The position numbers and the translations under genes were made by a program. From Betaproteobacteria bacterium (GTDB lineage: Bacteria; Pseudomonadota; Gammaproteobacteria; Burkholderiales; JACQAP01), in NCBI GenBank assembly GCA_016194905.1, contig JACQAP010000029.1, positions 62,001-126,000 on the forward strand: DNA of 64,000 nucleotides, read 5' to 3'. Position 1 is the first letter of the stretch; each line of letters opens with the position of its first letter. This document shows, piece by piece, positions 1 through 8,262 of this stretch. The notes beneath the pieces are model-generated. The model was given only the letters and a program-made list of their open reading frames with translations, was not told the origin of the DNA and searched no databases.

Positions 1-219
1 GAAGCCGCCGACCCGGTCTTCGACGACGCGATGACCGAACGTGGCATACACGTCGCGATTTCGGTTGGCATTGATCAGGACTTCGCCGACCTGCGGGGCC
101 AGGCGTTGCAGTACCCAGGCTATGAGCGGACTGCCTTCGAGCAACTGCAACCCCTTGTCGATGTTGCCCATGCGGCGGCCCAGGCCGCCGGCGAGAACGA
201 CGACCGTGACCGAGGTCAC
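1..219 (-). CDS. mobA: Molybdenum cofactor guanylyltransferase MobA, N-terminal part (runs off the window)
   Basis: Only the first 73 codons are present; the gene continues to the left of the window. Translating the minus strand from a GTG at 219 gives an N-terminus with the nucleotidyltransferase motif LAGGLGRRMG, followed by DKGLQLLEG and then INANRN. This is the GTP-binding signature of MobA, which attaches GMP to molybdopterin in the cytoplasm to make the guanine dinucleotide cofactor. The motif is seen directly; function follows from the family. The start is uncertain because the upstream stretch is a G-rich run without a clear ribosome site. It is divergent from the OFA transporter. Confidence 0.85.
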   Translation of the reverse strand, partial: MTSVTVVVLAGGLGRRMGNIDKGLQLLEGSPLIAWVLQRLAPQVGEVLINANRNRDVYATFGHRVVEDRVGGF

Positions 220-332
220 GGAGGGGAGAGGGGAGTGGGGCGAGGGGCGAGGGGACACGAGGATTGCGATTGGTTATGAACGAAAGTGCCTATGCCTCTA
301 CTGAATAAATTTATTACAAATCGGAAGGTTAT

Positions 333-349
333 CATCGTTTACAACGATG
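333..349. promoter_or_regulatory. 17-bp perfect inverted repeat upstream of the OFA transporter gene, possible operator
   Basis: CATCGTT-tac-AACGATG is a perfect dyad with 7-bp arms. It lies in the 244-bp divergent space between mobA and the MFS gene, about 115 bp before the MFS start. Size and position fit a dimeric repressor site. No cognate regulator gene is adjacent, so the role is inference. Confidence 0.35.
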
Positions 350-463
350 GCGGCCGGGTATTGGACTGCGAAAGGTTTACGGTATTATTCGCCAGCACCG
401 TAGAGACCTAACCGGGCCTGAGCTAGAGCCCCGGACTGAAAAATAACAAGGAGGAACCGTAGC

Positions 464-2098
464 ATGGCCGGATTTCTGGATAAGGAACGCAGTATCGCGG
501 GACCGACGTTCAATCGATGGCTGGTGCCGCCCGCCGCGTTGTGCATTCACCTCTGCATCGGCATGGCTTACGGTTTTTCCGTGTTCTGGTTGCCACTGAC
601 CAAGTCGCTTGGCATCACCAAGTCGGTCGCCTGTCCGGCCGATATGAGCTGGATCAGCATGCTGTTCACCACGACCTGCGATTGGGACAAGCCGATCCTG
701 GGTTGGATGTTCACGCTGTTCTTCGTCTTCCTCGGCTCCAGCGCGGCAATCTGGGGCGGGTGGCTCGAGCATGCAGGCCCGCGCAAGGCGGGTGTGGTAT
801 CCGCCTTGTGCTGGTGCGGCGGACTGCTGCTGTCGGCGATCGGGGTCTATACCCATCAGTTGTGGCTGATGTGGCTGGGTTCCGGTGTCATCGGCGGCAT
901 CGGGCTGGGTCTGGGCTACATCTCCCCGGTGTCGACGCTGATCAAGTGGTTCCCCGACCGGCGCGGCATGGCCACCGGCATGGCGATCATGGGCTTCGGC
1001 GGCGGTGCGATGATCGGCTCGCCGCTGGCCGACAAGCTGATGAAAATTTTCGCCACACCGACTTCCGTCGGTGTCTGGGAAACCTTTGTCGCCATGTCAG
1101 CGATCTACTTCGTGTTCATGATGATCGGCGCGCTGTCCTACCGGATACCGCCGACCGGCTGGAAACCGGTCGGTTGGACACCGCCGGCGAATGCGGCGGC
1201 CAATGCGATGATCACCATGCGGCACGTGCATCTGAAGAACGCGCACAAGACGCCGCAGTTCTGGCTGCTGTGGGGCATTCTGATGTTGAACGTGTCGGCG
1301 GGCATCGGCGTCATCGGCATGGCTTCGCCGATGCTGCAGGAAATATTCGGCGGCCGGCTGATTGCCATGGATCTGAAATTCGACGAACTCAGCAAGGAAC
1401 AGCTCGGCCAGATCGCGGCGATCGCCGCCGGTTTTACCGGCCTGCTGAGCCTGTTCAACATAGCGGGGCGTTTCATTTGGGCCTCGTTGTCCGATTACAT
1501 CGGGCGCAAGGCAACGTACTTCGCGTTCTTCACGCTTGGTTTCATTTTGTACGCGTCTGCGCCGTGGGCGGGGCATGCCGGCAACATGGCGCTTTTCGTT
1601 GGCTTTTTCTGCATCATCCTCACCATGTATGGCGGCGGCTTCGCGACCATACCCGCCTATCTCGCCGACATGTTCGGCACGCAAATGGTAGGCGCCATCC
1701 ATGGCCGCCTGCTGACTGCGTGGTCGACTGCCGGCGTGCTCGGTCCGGTGATCGTGAACTACATCAACGATTATCAGATCAAGCACGGCGTACCCAAGAG
1801 CGCCGCTTACGACACCACGATGTACATTCTCGCGGCGCTGCTGGTCGGCGGTTTCATCTGCAACCTGCTGGTGCGTCCGGTGAATCCGAAATGGTTCATG
1901 ACTGACGCTGAACTTGAAGCGGAACGCAAGCTCGCGCACGACGCCGCGGCGAAGATCGCGGTCGGCGGGGATGCGGCGGCAGTGAGCGGGCGGGGAAGTC
2001 ACCGCGGTCTGGTGTTGGCCTTCTGGCTGTTCGTCGGCATCCCGCTGGCCTGGGGCGTGTGGACGACGGTCACCAAGGCGCTCGTGCTGTTTAAGTGA
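464..2098 (+). CDS. OFA-family major facilitator superfamily transporter
   Basis: A 544-residue inner-membrane carrier with about 12-13 hydrophobic segments. It resembles the OFA (oxalate/formate antiporter) branch of MFS. The start has a strong ribosome site, AAGGAGG at 448-454, ten bases before the ATG. The loop between helices 4 and 5 carries an MFS-like motif (WFPDRRGMATGMAIMGFGGG), and the second half has a motif-A loop (SLSDYIGRKA). A cytoplasmic charged stretch (about residues 465-510) precedes a last helix at the C-terminus. OFA proteins move small carboxylates; the substrate cannot be read here. A 17-bp palindrome lies upstream. Confidence 0.85.
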   Translation: MAGFLDKERSIAGPTFNRWLVPPAALCIHLCIGMAYGFSVFWLPLTKSLGITKSVACPADMSWISMLFTTTCDWDKPILGWMFTLFFVFLGSSAAIWGGWLEHAGPRKAGVVSALCWCGGLLLSAIGVYTHQLWLMWLGSGVIGGIGLGLGYISPVSTLIKWFPDRRGMATGMAIMGFGGGAMIGSPLADKLMKIFATPTSVGVWETFVAMSAIYFVFMMIGALSYRIPPTGWKPVGWTPPANAAANAMITMRHVHLKNAHKTPQFWLLWGILMLNVSAGIGVIGMASPMLQEIFGGRLIAMDLKFDELSKEQLGQIAAIAAGFTGLLSLFNIAGRFIWASLSDYIGRKATYFAFFTLGFILYASAPWAGHAGNMALFVGFFCIILTMYGGGFATIPAYLADMFGTQMVGAIHGRLLTAWSTAGVLGPVIVNYINDYQIKHGVPKSAAYDTTMYILAALLVGGFICNLLVRPVNPKWFMTDAELEAERKLAHDAAAKIAVGGDAAAVSGRGSHRGLVLAFWLFVGIPLAWGVWTTVTKALVLFK

Positions 2099-2244
2099 GT
2101 GAACGATCTGCGCGGGGGGCGTACGCTGTTACCGCCGCGCGCAGGGGCGCCTTGCCGGGAATTTGCATCACGGGAGTAAGGCGCTCCGTGGATTTCTGTT
2201 GTCGATGTGCAAGGGACCAGACCGGCTAACGTCTATAACCTGCA

Positions 2245-3027
2245 ATGGGCGAGCGGACATACGAGTACATGGTGCGGATGGAGAAGATCCGCATGGCCTA
2301 CGGCAATGTGATCGCGCTGAACGACGTGAGCCTTACCGTGGGCCGCGACGAGATCGTCGGGTTGATCGGCGACAACGGCGCCGGCAAGTCCACGCTGATC
2401 AAGATCATGACCGGCGTAGTCAGGCCGACCGGCGGCGAACTCTACATCCGCGACGAACGGATCGACCTTTCGCATTATTCGGTGCGCCAGGCTCACGACT
2501 GGCGCATAGAAACGGTTTACCAGGAAAAAAGTCTCGGCGAGAAGCAGCCGCTGTGGCGCAACTTCTTCGTCGGGCGGCAGATCACCAACCGCTTCGGTTT
2601 CATCGACATTAAAAAGCAGAAGGCAATCACCAATGACGTGCTGAAGAACCAGATCGGGTTTCGCGGCGTCGGTGTCGATGCCGACAGCCCGGTGCAGAAG
2701 CTCTCCGGGGGCGAACGCCAGGGTATCGCGATCGGGCGCGCCATGTACTTCGATGCCGACCTGGTCGTCCTCGACGAGCCCACCGTTGCGCTCGCGATCA
2801 AGGAAGTGCAGAAGGTGCTCGACTTCGTGCGTTCCATCAAACAGCGCGGACGCGCTTGCGTCTACATCGAGCACAATCTGGCGCATGTCCATGAACTCGC
2901 CGATAAACTCGTGATTCTGGATCGGGGCGAGATAGCCAAAATCTTCCGCAAAGGCGAAGTCACGCTGACCGAGCTCACCCGTTTTCTCCTCGATCTGCAG
3001 AAAGACACCACCGAGGACGCCGCCTGA
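2245..3027 (+). CDS. Sugar-type ABC transporter ATP-binding protein (single nucleotide-binding domain)
   Basis: The 260-residue ATPase has Walker A GDNGAGKST at residues 42-50, signature LSGGERQ at 153-159, Walker B LVVLDEP at 173-179 and the switch His at 210. It pairs with the RbsC/FrcC-type permease that starts on its last base (3027) and with the binding protein downstream. RbsA and XylG have two fused ATPase domains; this one has a single domain, so it probably works as a homodimer like FrcA. Starts at residues 9 or 12 are also possible. Role inferred: energising sugar uptake as first gene of the catabolic operon. Confidence 0.9.
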   Translation: MGERTYEYMVRMEKIRMAYGNVIALNDVSLTVGRDEIVGLIGDNGAGKSTLIKIMTGVVRPTGGELYIRDERIDLSHYSVRQAHDWRIETVYQEKSLGEKQPLWRNFFVGRQITNRFGFIDIKKQKAITNDVLKNQIGFRGVGVDADSPVQKLSGGERQGIAIGRAMYFDADLVVLDEPTVALAIKEVQKVLDFVRSIKQRGRACVYIEHNLAHVHELADKLVILDRGEIAKIFRKGEVTLTELTRFLLDLQKDTTEDAA

Positions 3028-4022
3028 TGCCGCGCATATCGATGTCCCGGGTCGAAGGCCTGCCGATCATCGTGGTCTTTGTTGCGCTGATCGGCTGCTT
3101 CATTGTCGCCACGCCGGAAGTATTTCTCAGCCTCCCCATCTACCTTTCGTTCCTGACCACGGTCCCGCCGGTGCTGGTGCTGGCGCTGGGCCTTACCTTC
3201 GTGATCGCCGCGGGCGAGATAGACCTCTCCTTTCCGTCGATCATCGCCTTTTCCGGTTACCTCTTGGCGATGCTTTACCGGGACCACGACATGATCTGGC
3301 TGGCGGTGTTGGCCGCCATCGCCGGCGGCGCCCTGATCGGGCTGATCAATGGCTTGATCGTCGCTTACATCGGCGTGCCGTCGATCATCACGACGCTGGC
3401 GACCCAGTTCTTCTGGGGCGGCATCACCACCGTCATTTCGGGGGGCACCTCTTATAGCCTGAGAACCGTCGATGAGACGTCGATGTGGCTCGTGTTCGTC
3501 GGCAAGATCGGCGATTTCCCGGCGCAGGCGCTGTGGGCCGCCGGCCTCGCGGTGTTGTTGTGGTTCATCATGAACCGGCATCGCTTCGGCGAGCATGTCC
3601 TGTTCATCGGCGACAACGCCGGTGTCGCGCGCGTGGTCGGCGTCAACGTTGCCCGCGAACGGGTGAAACTGTTTACCCTGATGGGAACGCTCGCGGGATT
3701 TGCCGCGATCCTGCTGACGCTGGAGAACCGCAACTTCTTCAATACGCAAGGCCAGGGTTATCTGCTGATTGCGCTCGCCTCGGTGTTCATCGGCGGCACG
3801 TCCATCTTCGGCGGCCAGGCGACGATCGTCGGTACGTTTATCGGTGCTTTCATCATCTCGATGATCGAGGCGGGGCTGACGGCGACCGGGATTCAGGGTT
3901 TCTGGGTGCGGGCGGTGGTCGGACTGGTGTTCCTGGCCGCCGTCATCTTCCATCTGACGATGGAACAACCGCAGCGCAGGACATGGCTCGCGCGCGCCTT
4001 CGGGATAAAACCGGGAAGTTGA
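3027..4022 (+). CDS. Sugar ABC transporter permease (RbsC/FrcC type)
   Basis: A 331-residue protein with 8-10 hydrophobic helices and the BPD_transp_2 character of ribose/fructose-type permeases. Examples are the conserved stretch LGLTFVIAAGEIDLSFPSI near residue 55 and GGTSIFGGQATIVGTFIG near 255. Its ATG overlaps the stop of the ATPase gene by one base, so the two are translationally coupled. It should form the inner-membrane pore of the importer. The substrate is unknown; dehydrogenases downstream suggest a sugar or sugar acid. Confidence 0.9.
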   Translation: MPRISMSRVEGLPIIVVFVALIGCFIVATPEVFLSLPIYLSFLTTVPPVLVLALGLTFVIAAGEIDLSFPSIIAFSGYLLAMLYRDHDMIWLAVLAAIAGGALIGLINGLIVAYIGVPSIITTLATQFFWGGITTVISGGTSYSLRTVDETSMWLVFVGKIGDFPAQALWAAGLAVLLWFIMNRHRFGEHVLFIGDNAGVARVVGVNVARERVKLFTLMGTLAGFAAILLTLENRNFFNTQGQGYLLIALASVFIGGTSIFGGQATIVGTFIGAFIISMIEAGLTATGIQGFWVRAVVGLVFLAAVIFHLTMEQPQRRTWLARAFGIKPGS

Positions 4023-4151
4023 ATCCGGCAAAACCATGGACGGCACAAAACCGTTCGGCGGTGGAGCGCTGCATAACAGCGCTCTGAATGCGGGGTGTTC
4101 GAGAGCGATGCCCCGATATCAAAAGATGTTACGCGACATGGAGGAACCAAC

Positions 4152-5138
4152 ATGAAAGGCAAACTTCTGGCAGCGACCGCGGCCGCGGTCATTTTCGCGG
4201 CGGGTTACGTGCCCTCGCAAGCGGCGGAGCCGCTCGGCAAGGGCATGACGATGTACATGCAGATGGGTGGCAATGCCGGAGACGGCGCAACCTGGGCGCG
4301 GACTAACGGTGCCCTGGCGGCGGCCGATGCGTTCGGTATCAAGGTGATCGAGCAGTATTCGGCCTGGCAACCGGAAAAGATGCTCGAACACTTTCGTCAG
4401 GCGCTTGCCGCCAGGCCGGACTGCATCGGCATCATGGGCCATCCGGGCAACAATGCTTTCGAACCGCTGGTCAAGCAGGCGGAAGACAAGGGCATTCTGA
4501 TCACGGTCGGGAATTCGCCGCTGACCAAGATCCAGCAGATGTACGGATCGAAGGGTACCGGCTATGCCGGCGTCGAACTGTATGCGGGCGGTGCCATCAC
4601 GGCGTCCAAGATGCTCGAGGCAGGACTCAAGTCCGGCGACAAGGCCCTGGTCTACGGCCTCCTGAGCGAGGCCGAGCGCGGTCAATCCGACAAAGGCTTG
4701 AAGGACACGCTGGAGAAGGCCGGCGTAAAAGTCGACTACCTCGAGATTTCCGCTGAAGTGAACTCCGACAGCTCGCTGGCGGTACCGGTGCTGACGGCCT
4801 ATCTTGCCAAGAATCCGGGCGTGAAGGGGATCGGCACGCAGCACGGCGGCGTTACGTCGGTAATCCCCAAGGCGCTGCAAGCGGCAGGCAAGAAGCCGGG
4901 CGACGTCATCGTCGGCGGGATCGATCTTGCTCCCGCGACCATCGACGGCCTGCAGAAAGGCTGGATCACCGTTACGCTCGATCAGCAACTCTACCTGCAG
5001 GGCTTCCTGCCGGTGATGCAGTGCGTGCTGTCGAAGAAGTACGGGTTTGCCGGTCTCTCCATCAATACCGGTGCCGACGTGGTCACGCCGAAAACCATCA
5101 AGACACTGGTTCCGTTGATCGAGAAGGGCATTCGCTGA
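4152..5138 (+). CDS. Periplasmic sugar-binding protein of the ABC importer
   Basis: 328 residues from the ATG at 4152, which has GGAGGAACC just upstream; an in-frame ATG at 4095 lacks such a site and would spoil the signal peptide. Residues 1 to about 25 form a Sec signal (basic MKGK, hydrophobic core, SQAA cleavage). The mature part has the alternating pattern of the Peripla_BP_4 family, for example CIGIMGHPGNNAF and VIVGGIDLAPATIDGLQKG. It captures the substrate in the periplasm and delivers it to the permease. The 130-bp gap before it may allow separate mRNA processing, a common way of making more binding protein than permease. Confidence 0.9.
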   Translation: MKGKLLAATAAAVIFAAGYVPSQAAEPLGKGMTMYMQMGGNAGDGATWARTNGALAAADAFGIKVIEQYSAWQPEKMLEHFRQALAARPDCIGIMGHPGNNAFEPLVKQAEDKGILITVGNSPLTKIQQMYGSKGTGYAGVELYAGGAITASKMLEAGLKSGDKALVYGLLSEAERGQSDKGLKDTLEKAGVKVDYLEISAEVNSDSSLAVPVLTAYLAKNPGVKGIGTQHGGVTSVIPKALQAAGKKPGDVIVGGIDLAPATIDGLQKGWITVTLDQQLYLQGFLPVMQCVLSKKYGFAGLSINTGADVVTPKTIKTLVPLIEKGIR

Positions 5139-5208
5139 TGTGTTCTTCCGGGTGCGCTGCGGCGCGCCCGGACTCGCCTCAACAGAAACAGGATACGTCG
5201 GTCGGTCT

Positions 5209-6099
5209 ATGAAAACAATTTTAATCACTGGCGCCGCGGGCGACGTCGGTACGCATCTGCGCCGCGAGCTGGCCGGCAAGTACCATCTCCGTTTATCCGA
5301 CGTGCGGCCGATCAATGCGCTCGCCGCCGGAGAAAAATCGGCGCCCGGCGACGTCGCAAAGATGTCCGACATGCTGCGCGTCACCCAGGATGTGGATGCG
5401 ATCGTGCATCTCGGTGGATTTTCGGTCGAAGGGCCGTGGGAGATGATCCTGCGTGCCAACATCATCGGCTGCTACAACCTGTTCGAGGCCGCGCTCAGGA
5501 ACGGCGTCAAGCGCGTGTTGTTCGCGTCCAGCAATCACGCCACCGGCTTCTACAAGCGCGACGAGAAGATCGATCACCGTGTCTATCCGAAACCGGATAG
5601 CCGCTACGGCGTTTCGAAGGCCTTCGGCGAGCAGATTGGCAGTCTCTATGCCGACAAGTACGGCATGGAAGTATTCTGCATGCGCATCGGCAACGTCACG
5701 ATTGCGCCGCCGGACAAGCGGCGGCTGTCGAACTGGATCAGCCCGCGCGATTTCGCCCGGCTGGTCTCGGTGGGCATCGACAATCCGAATATCCGTTTCG
5801 AAATCGTCTACGGCGTCTCCGACAACAAGCGCAGCTGGTACGACAATGCGAACGCGCATCGGCTCGGTTATCAACCGCAGGACGATGCCGAGCGTTATGC
5901 CGACGAAGTGCTGGCCAGGGAGAAGCCGGGCGATCCGCGTGCCGAGAGGTATCAGGGCGGCAACTTCGTGTTCGCCGAGATCGGCGGCGACCCGAGTCGC
6001 AGGGCTCCTGATTTGGGGAAGGCCCCTAAACTTGGTAAGGCGCGAAAGTCAAAGAAGGCCCCCAAGCTGAAGAAAGCGCCGAAACCGAAGAAGAAATGA
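5209..6099 (+). CDS. NAD-dependent epimerase/dehydratase, uronate-dehydrogenase-like, with a lysine-rich tail
   Basis: 296 residues from the ATG at 5209. The Rossmann motif TGAAGDVG is at residues 7-14, IVHLGGFSVEGPWE at 65-78, and the catalytic pair Y133/K137 sits in YGVSK. These blocks match uronate dehydrogenases, which oxidise C1 of hexuronates to aldarolactones with NAD; the substrate here remains an inference. The last 30 or so residues are unusual: a repetitive Lys/Ala/Pro tail (APKLGKARKSKKAPKLKKAP...). The start at 5140 would add 23 unrelated residues. The stop overlaps the ATG of the amidohydrolase stub. Confidence 0.85.
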   Translation: MKTILITGAAGDVGTHLRRELAGKYHLRLSDVRPINALAAGEKSAPGDVAKMSDMLRVTQDVDAIVHLGGFSVEGPWEMILRANIIGCYNLFEAALRNGVKRVLFASSNHATGFYKRDEKIDHRVYPKPDSRYGVSKAFGEQIGSLYADKYGMEVFCMRIGNVTIAPPDKRRLSNWISPRDFARLVSVGIDNPNIRFEIVYGVSDNKRSWYDNANAHRLGYQPQDDAERYADEVLAREKPGDPRAERYQGGNFVFAEIGGDPSRRAPDLGKAPKLGKARKSKKAPKLKKAPKPKKK

Positions 6100-6179
6100 A
6101 CCGGCATCGTCCGAAGCTGATCGCGCCAACGGGCACGTGCGACACGCACATGCATTTGTTCGGATTTCCGAAAGCGTAG
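6096..6179 (+). pseudogene. Stub of a metal-dependent amidohydrolase (lactonase-type) gene
   Basis: An ATG at 6096 overlaps the dehydrogenase stop (ATGA) and encodes 27 residues ending at a TAG: the metal-binding start motif TGTCDTHMHLFG appears, then the frame closes. That motif opens proteins of the PDC-lactonase/amidohydrolase-2 family, normally about 280-300 residues long. The remaining 90% is gone, because the next gene starts 10 bases later. In related operons such a hydrolase would open the lactone made by the uronate-dehydrogenase-like enzyme. This looks like an internal deletion that kept the start. Confidence 0.7.
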
Positions 6180-6188
6180 CAAGTCATC

Positions 6189-7184
6189 GTGGCTACCATC
6201 CTGCTCACGCATCCGCCGCAAGTCCGGGAAAACTATTACAGCGATAAGGCCCTCGCCGCGCTCAAGGCATTGGGCGAAGTGCGCCGCAATCCGCTGGAAC
6301 GGGAACTGAGCACCGCCGAACTGATCGAGGCGGCACGCGGCTGCGAGATCATCGTGACCCATCGCCATGTTCCCGGCGATGCGGAACTGTTCGCCGGCCT
6401 GCCGGGGCTGGTGGCGTTCTGCCGCTGTGCAATCGATATCCGTAACGTCGATGTCGCAGCAGCCTCCGTGCACGGTGTGCTGGTGACGCAGGCGAGCGCG
6501 GGCTTCATCCCCGCTACGGCCGAATGGGTGCTGGGGGCCATGATCGACCTGGGACGCAGGATCAGCCTCGCGACCGAGGACTACCATGCCGGCAAAGTGC
6601 CGGTGTCGGTCATGGGACGGCAGTTGCAAGGCGCGACGCTCGGCGTCATCGGCTACGGTCAAATCGGGCGTTACCTGTGCGATCTGGGGATCGCGCTGGG
6701 AATGCGCGTACTCGTCAGCGATCCCTACGCGAAAGTCGTGAACGCCGCACTGGCTCACGTCGAGTTGCCGCAACTGCTGGCGGAATCGGATTTCGTCGCC
6801 TGCCTTGCGGTCGCAACCGAAGAGACTGAAAATCTGATGAACGAACAGGCTTTCGCACAAATGAAACCGGGCGCCTTCTTCGTCAATGCTTCGCGCGGCA
6901 ATCTGGTGGACGAAGCGGCGCTGCTGCGTGCGCTCGACGGCGGACGCATCGCCGGCTGCGCAATGGATGTCGGCCGTGCCGCGGATCAGACGCCGTCGCC
7001 CGCGCTCGCGCGCCATCCACAGGTGATCGCCACGCCGCACATCGGCGGACTCACGCCACAGGCGACCGAGCATCAGGCGTTGGAGACGGTGGCGCAGGTT
7101 GCCGAAATTCTCGAGGGCCGCGCACCGAAGGGGGCCGTCAATGCGGAGCAAGCCACGCGGCTGACGAGGCCGCGGCGTGACTGA
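6189..7184 (+). CDS. D-2-hydroxyacid dehydrogenase family protein
   Basis: 331 residues from a GTG start. The NAD-binding motif GVIGYGQIG is at 152-160, the catalytic Arg at 236 in ASRGNLVDE, and the catalytic His at 284 in TPHIGG. The acidic residue usually found in DVF..EP is not obvious: the segment reads DVGRAADQTPSP, which may be a subfamily trait. Such enzymes interconvert 2-keto and 2-hydroxy acids with NAD(P)H. The position in the operon suggests a step after sugar-acid oxidation. Substrate unknown. Confidence 0.82.
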   Translation: MATILLTHPPQVRENYYSDKALAALKALGEVRRNPLERELSTAELIEAARGCEIIVTHRHVPGDAELFAGLPGLVAFCRCAIDIRNVDVAAASVHGVLVTQASAGFIPATAEWVLGAMIDLGRRISLATEDYHAGKVPVSVMGRQLQGATLGVIGYGQIGRYLCDLGIALGMRVLVSDPYAKVVNAALAHVELPQLLAESDFVACLAVATEETENLMNEQAFAQMKPGAFFVNASRGNLVDEAALLRALDGGRIAGCAMDVGRAADQTPSPALARHPQVIATPHIGGLTPQATEHQALETVAQVAEILEGRAPKGAVNAEQATRLTRPRRD

Positions 7185-7203
7185 ACAGAGGTTTCCGAAA
7201 TAA

Positions 7204-8250
7204 ATGAAGAAGACACGCATTGCCATCGTCGGGCTTGGCATGGCCGTCGAGCCGCACGCAAAGAGCGCACTCGACCTTGCCGGCCGGGTCGAGGTCGCTT
7301 ACGCCTATAGTCCGAGTGCAGAGCGGCGCGCGAAGTTCGCGGAGAAATTTCCGTTTTCCCAGTGCGACAAGCTGGAAACCATTCTCGACGATCCCTCGAT
7401 CGACGCCATTGCGGTGCTGACGCCGCCGAATACGCATCTGGGAATCGTCAAGCGCTGCGCCGTCGCCGGAAAGCACGTACTGCTGGAGAAGCCGCTTGAA
7501 ATCACCACGGCCCGCGCCGAAGAAATGGTTGCCGAATGCCGCGCGGGCGGGGTTACGCTCGGCGTGGTTCTGCAGCATCGCCACAAGCCTGCCGTGGAGC
7601 GGCTGGCCGAACTGCTGCGCAGTGGAGAGATTGGCGCCCTGGTTGGCGCCTCAGCCATCATCCGGTTGTGGCGGCCGCAGAGTTATTACGACGATCCCGG
7701 GCGCGGCACACGCGCGCGCGACGGCGGCGGGGTGCTGATCACGCAGGCAATCCATACGCTCGATGTGCTGCTGTCGCTCGCCGGCCAACCCGCGGAAGTG
7801 ATGAGCCTCGCGGGTACGACCCCGGTTCATCGCATGGAGAGCGAGGACATGGTCTGCGCGGCGGTGCGCTGGCGCAATGGCGCCCTCGGCGTCATCGAGG
7901 CCACCACCGCGGCTTATCCGGGTGCGGCGGAGCGCATCGAACTCACCGGCACGCGCGGCACGGCGACGCTGCTCGGTACGGCACTGGAAGTGCGCCGGCA
8001 CGACGGGCATACGCAAATCCTGGCAGCGGATGGTTCATCGGGAGGCACCGGCGCCGATCCGATGGCCTTCCCACACGATTATCACCGCAGCGTCTGGCGG
8101 GATTTCCTGGATGCGATCCAGCGCGGCGGCGAGCCACGGGTCAACGGCGAAGAAGCGCTGCGTGTGCACCGGCTGATCGATGCGCTGCTCGACAGCGCTG
8201 CGAAAGGCGCTCCGGTTCATTTCAGTGCCGCAAGTATGGGAACCCGGTAG
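7204..8250 (+). CDS. Gfo/Idh/MocA family oxidoreductase
   Basis: 348 residues. The N-terminal Rossmann fold starts IAIVGLGMAVEPHAK (residues 6-20), and the family's EKPLE motif is at 95-99. The C-terminal half has the alpha/beta domain of inositol-dehydrogenase-like proteins (MAFPHDYHRSVWRDFLDAI near 280). Members oxidise ring or side-chain hydroxyls of sugars and cyclitols with NAD(P). It lies 19 bases after the hydroxyacid dehydrogenase and 12 before the next oxidoreductase, so it is surely co-transcribed. Substrate unknown. Confidence 0.88.
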   Translation: MKKTRIAIVGLGMAVEPHAKSALDLAGRVEVAYAYSPSAERRAKFAEKFPFSQCDKLETILDDPSIDAIAVLTPPNTHLGIVKRCAVAGKHVLLEKPLEITTARAEEMVAECRAGGVTLGVVLQHRHKPAVERLAELLRSGEIGALVGASAIIRLWRPQSYYDDPGRGTRARDGGGVLITQAIHTLDVLLSLAGQPAEVMSLAGTTPVHRMESEDMVCAAVRWRNGALGVIEATTAAYPGAAERIELTGTRGTATLLGTALEVRRHDGHTQILAADGSSGGTGADPMAFPHDYHRSVWRDFLDAIQRGGEPRVNGEEALRVHRLIDALLDSAAKGAPVHFSAASMGTR

Positions 8251-8262
8251 GGAACACGCGCC

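Noticed and set aside
1097-2002. Long open frame on the minus strand antisense to the OFA transporter
   Set aside because: Arg/His-rich translation without family features; a GC-rich shadow of the real gene.
2109-2143. GC-rich hairpin after the OFA transporter
   Set aside because: The stem is imperfect and no T-run follows, so I could not call it a terminator.
2862-5465. Large minus-strand frames across the ABC operon
   Set aside because: They lie wholly within well-supported plus-strand genes and translate to low-complexity Arg/Gln/Asp-rich protein.
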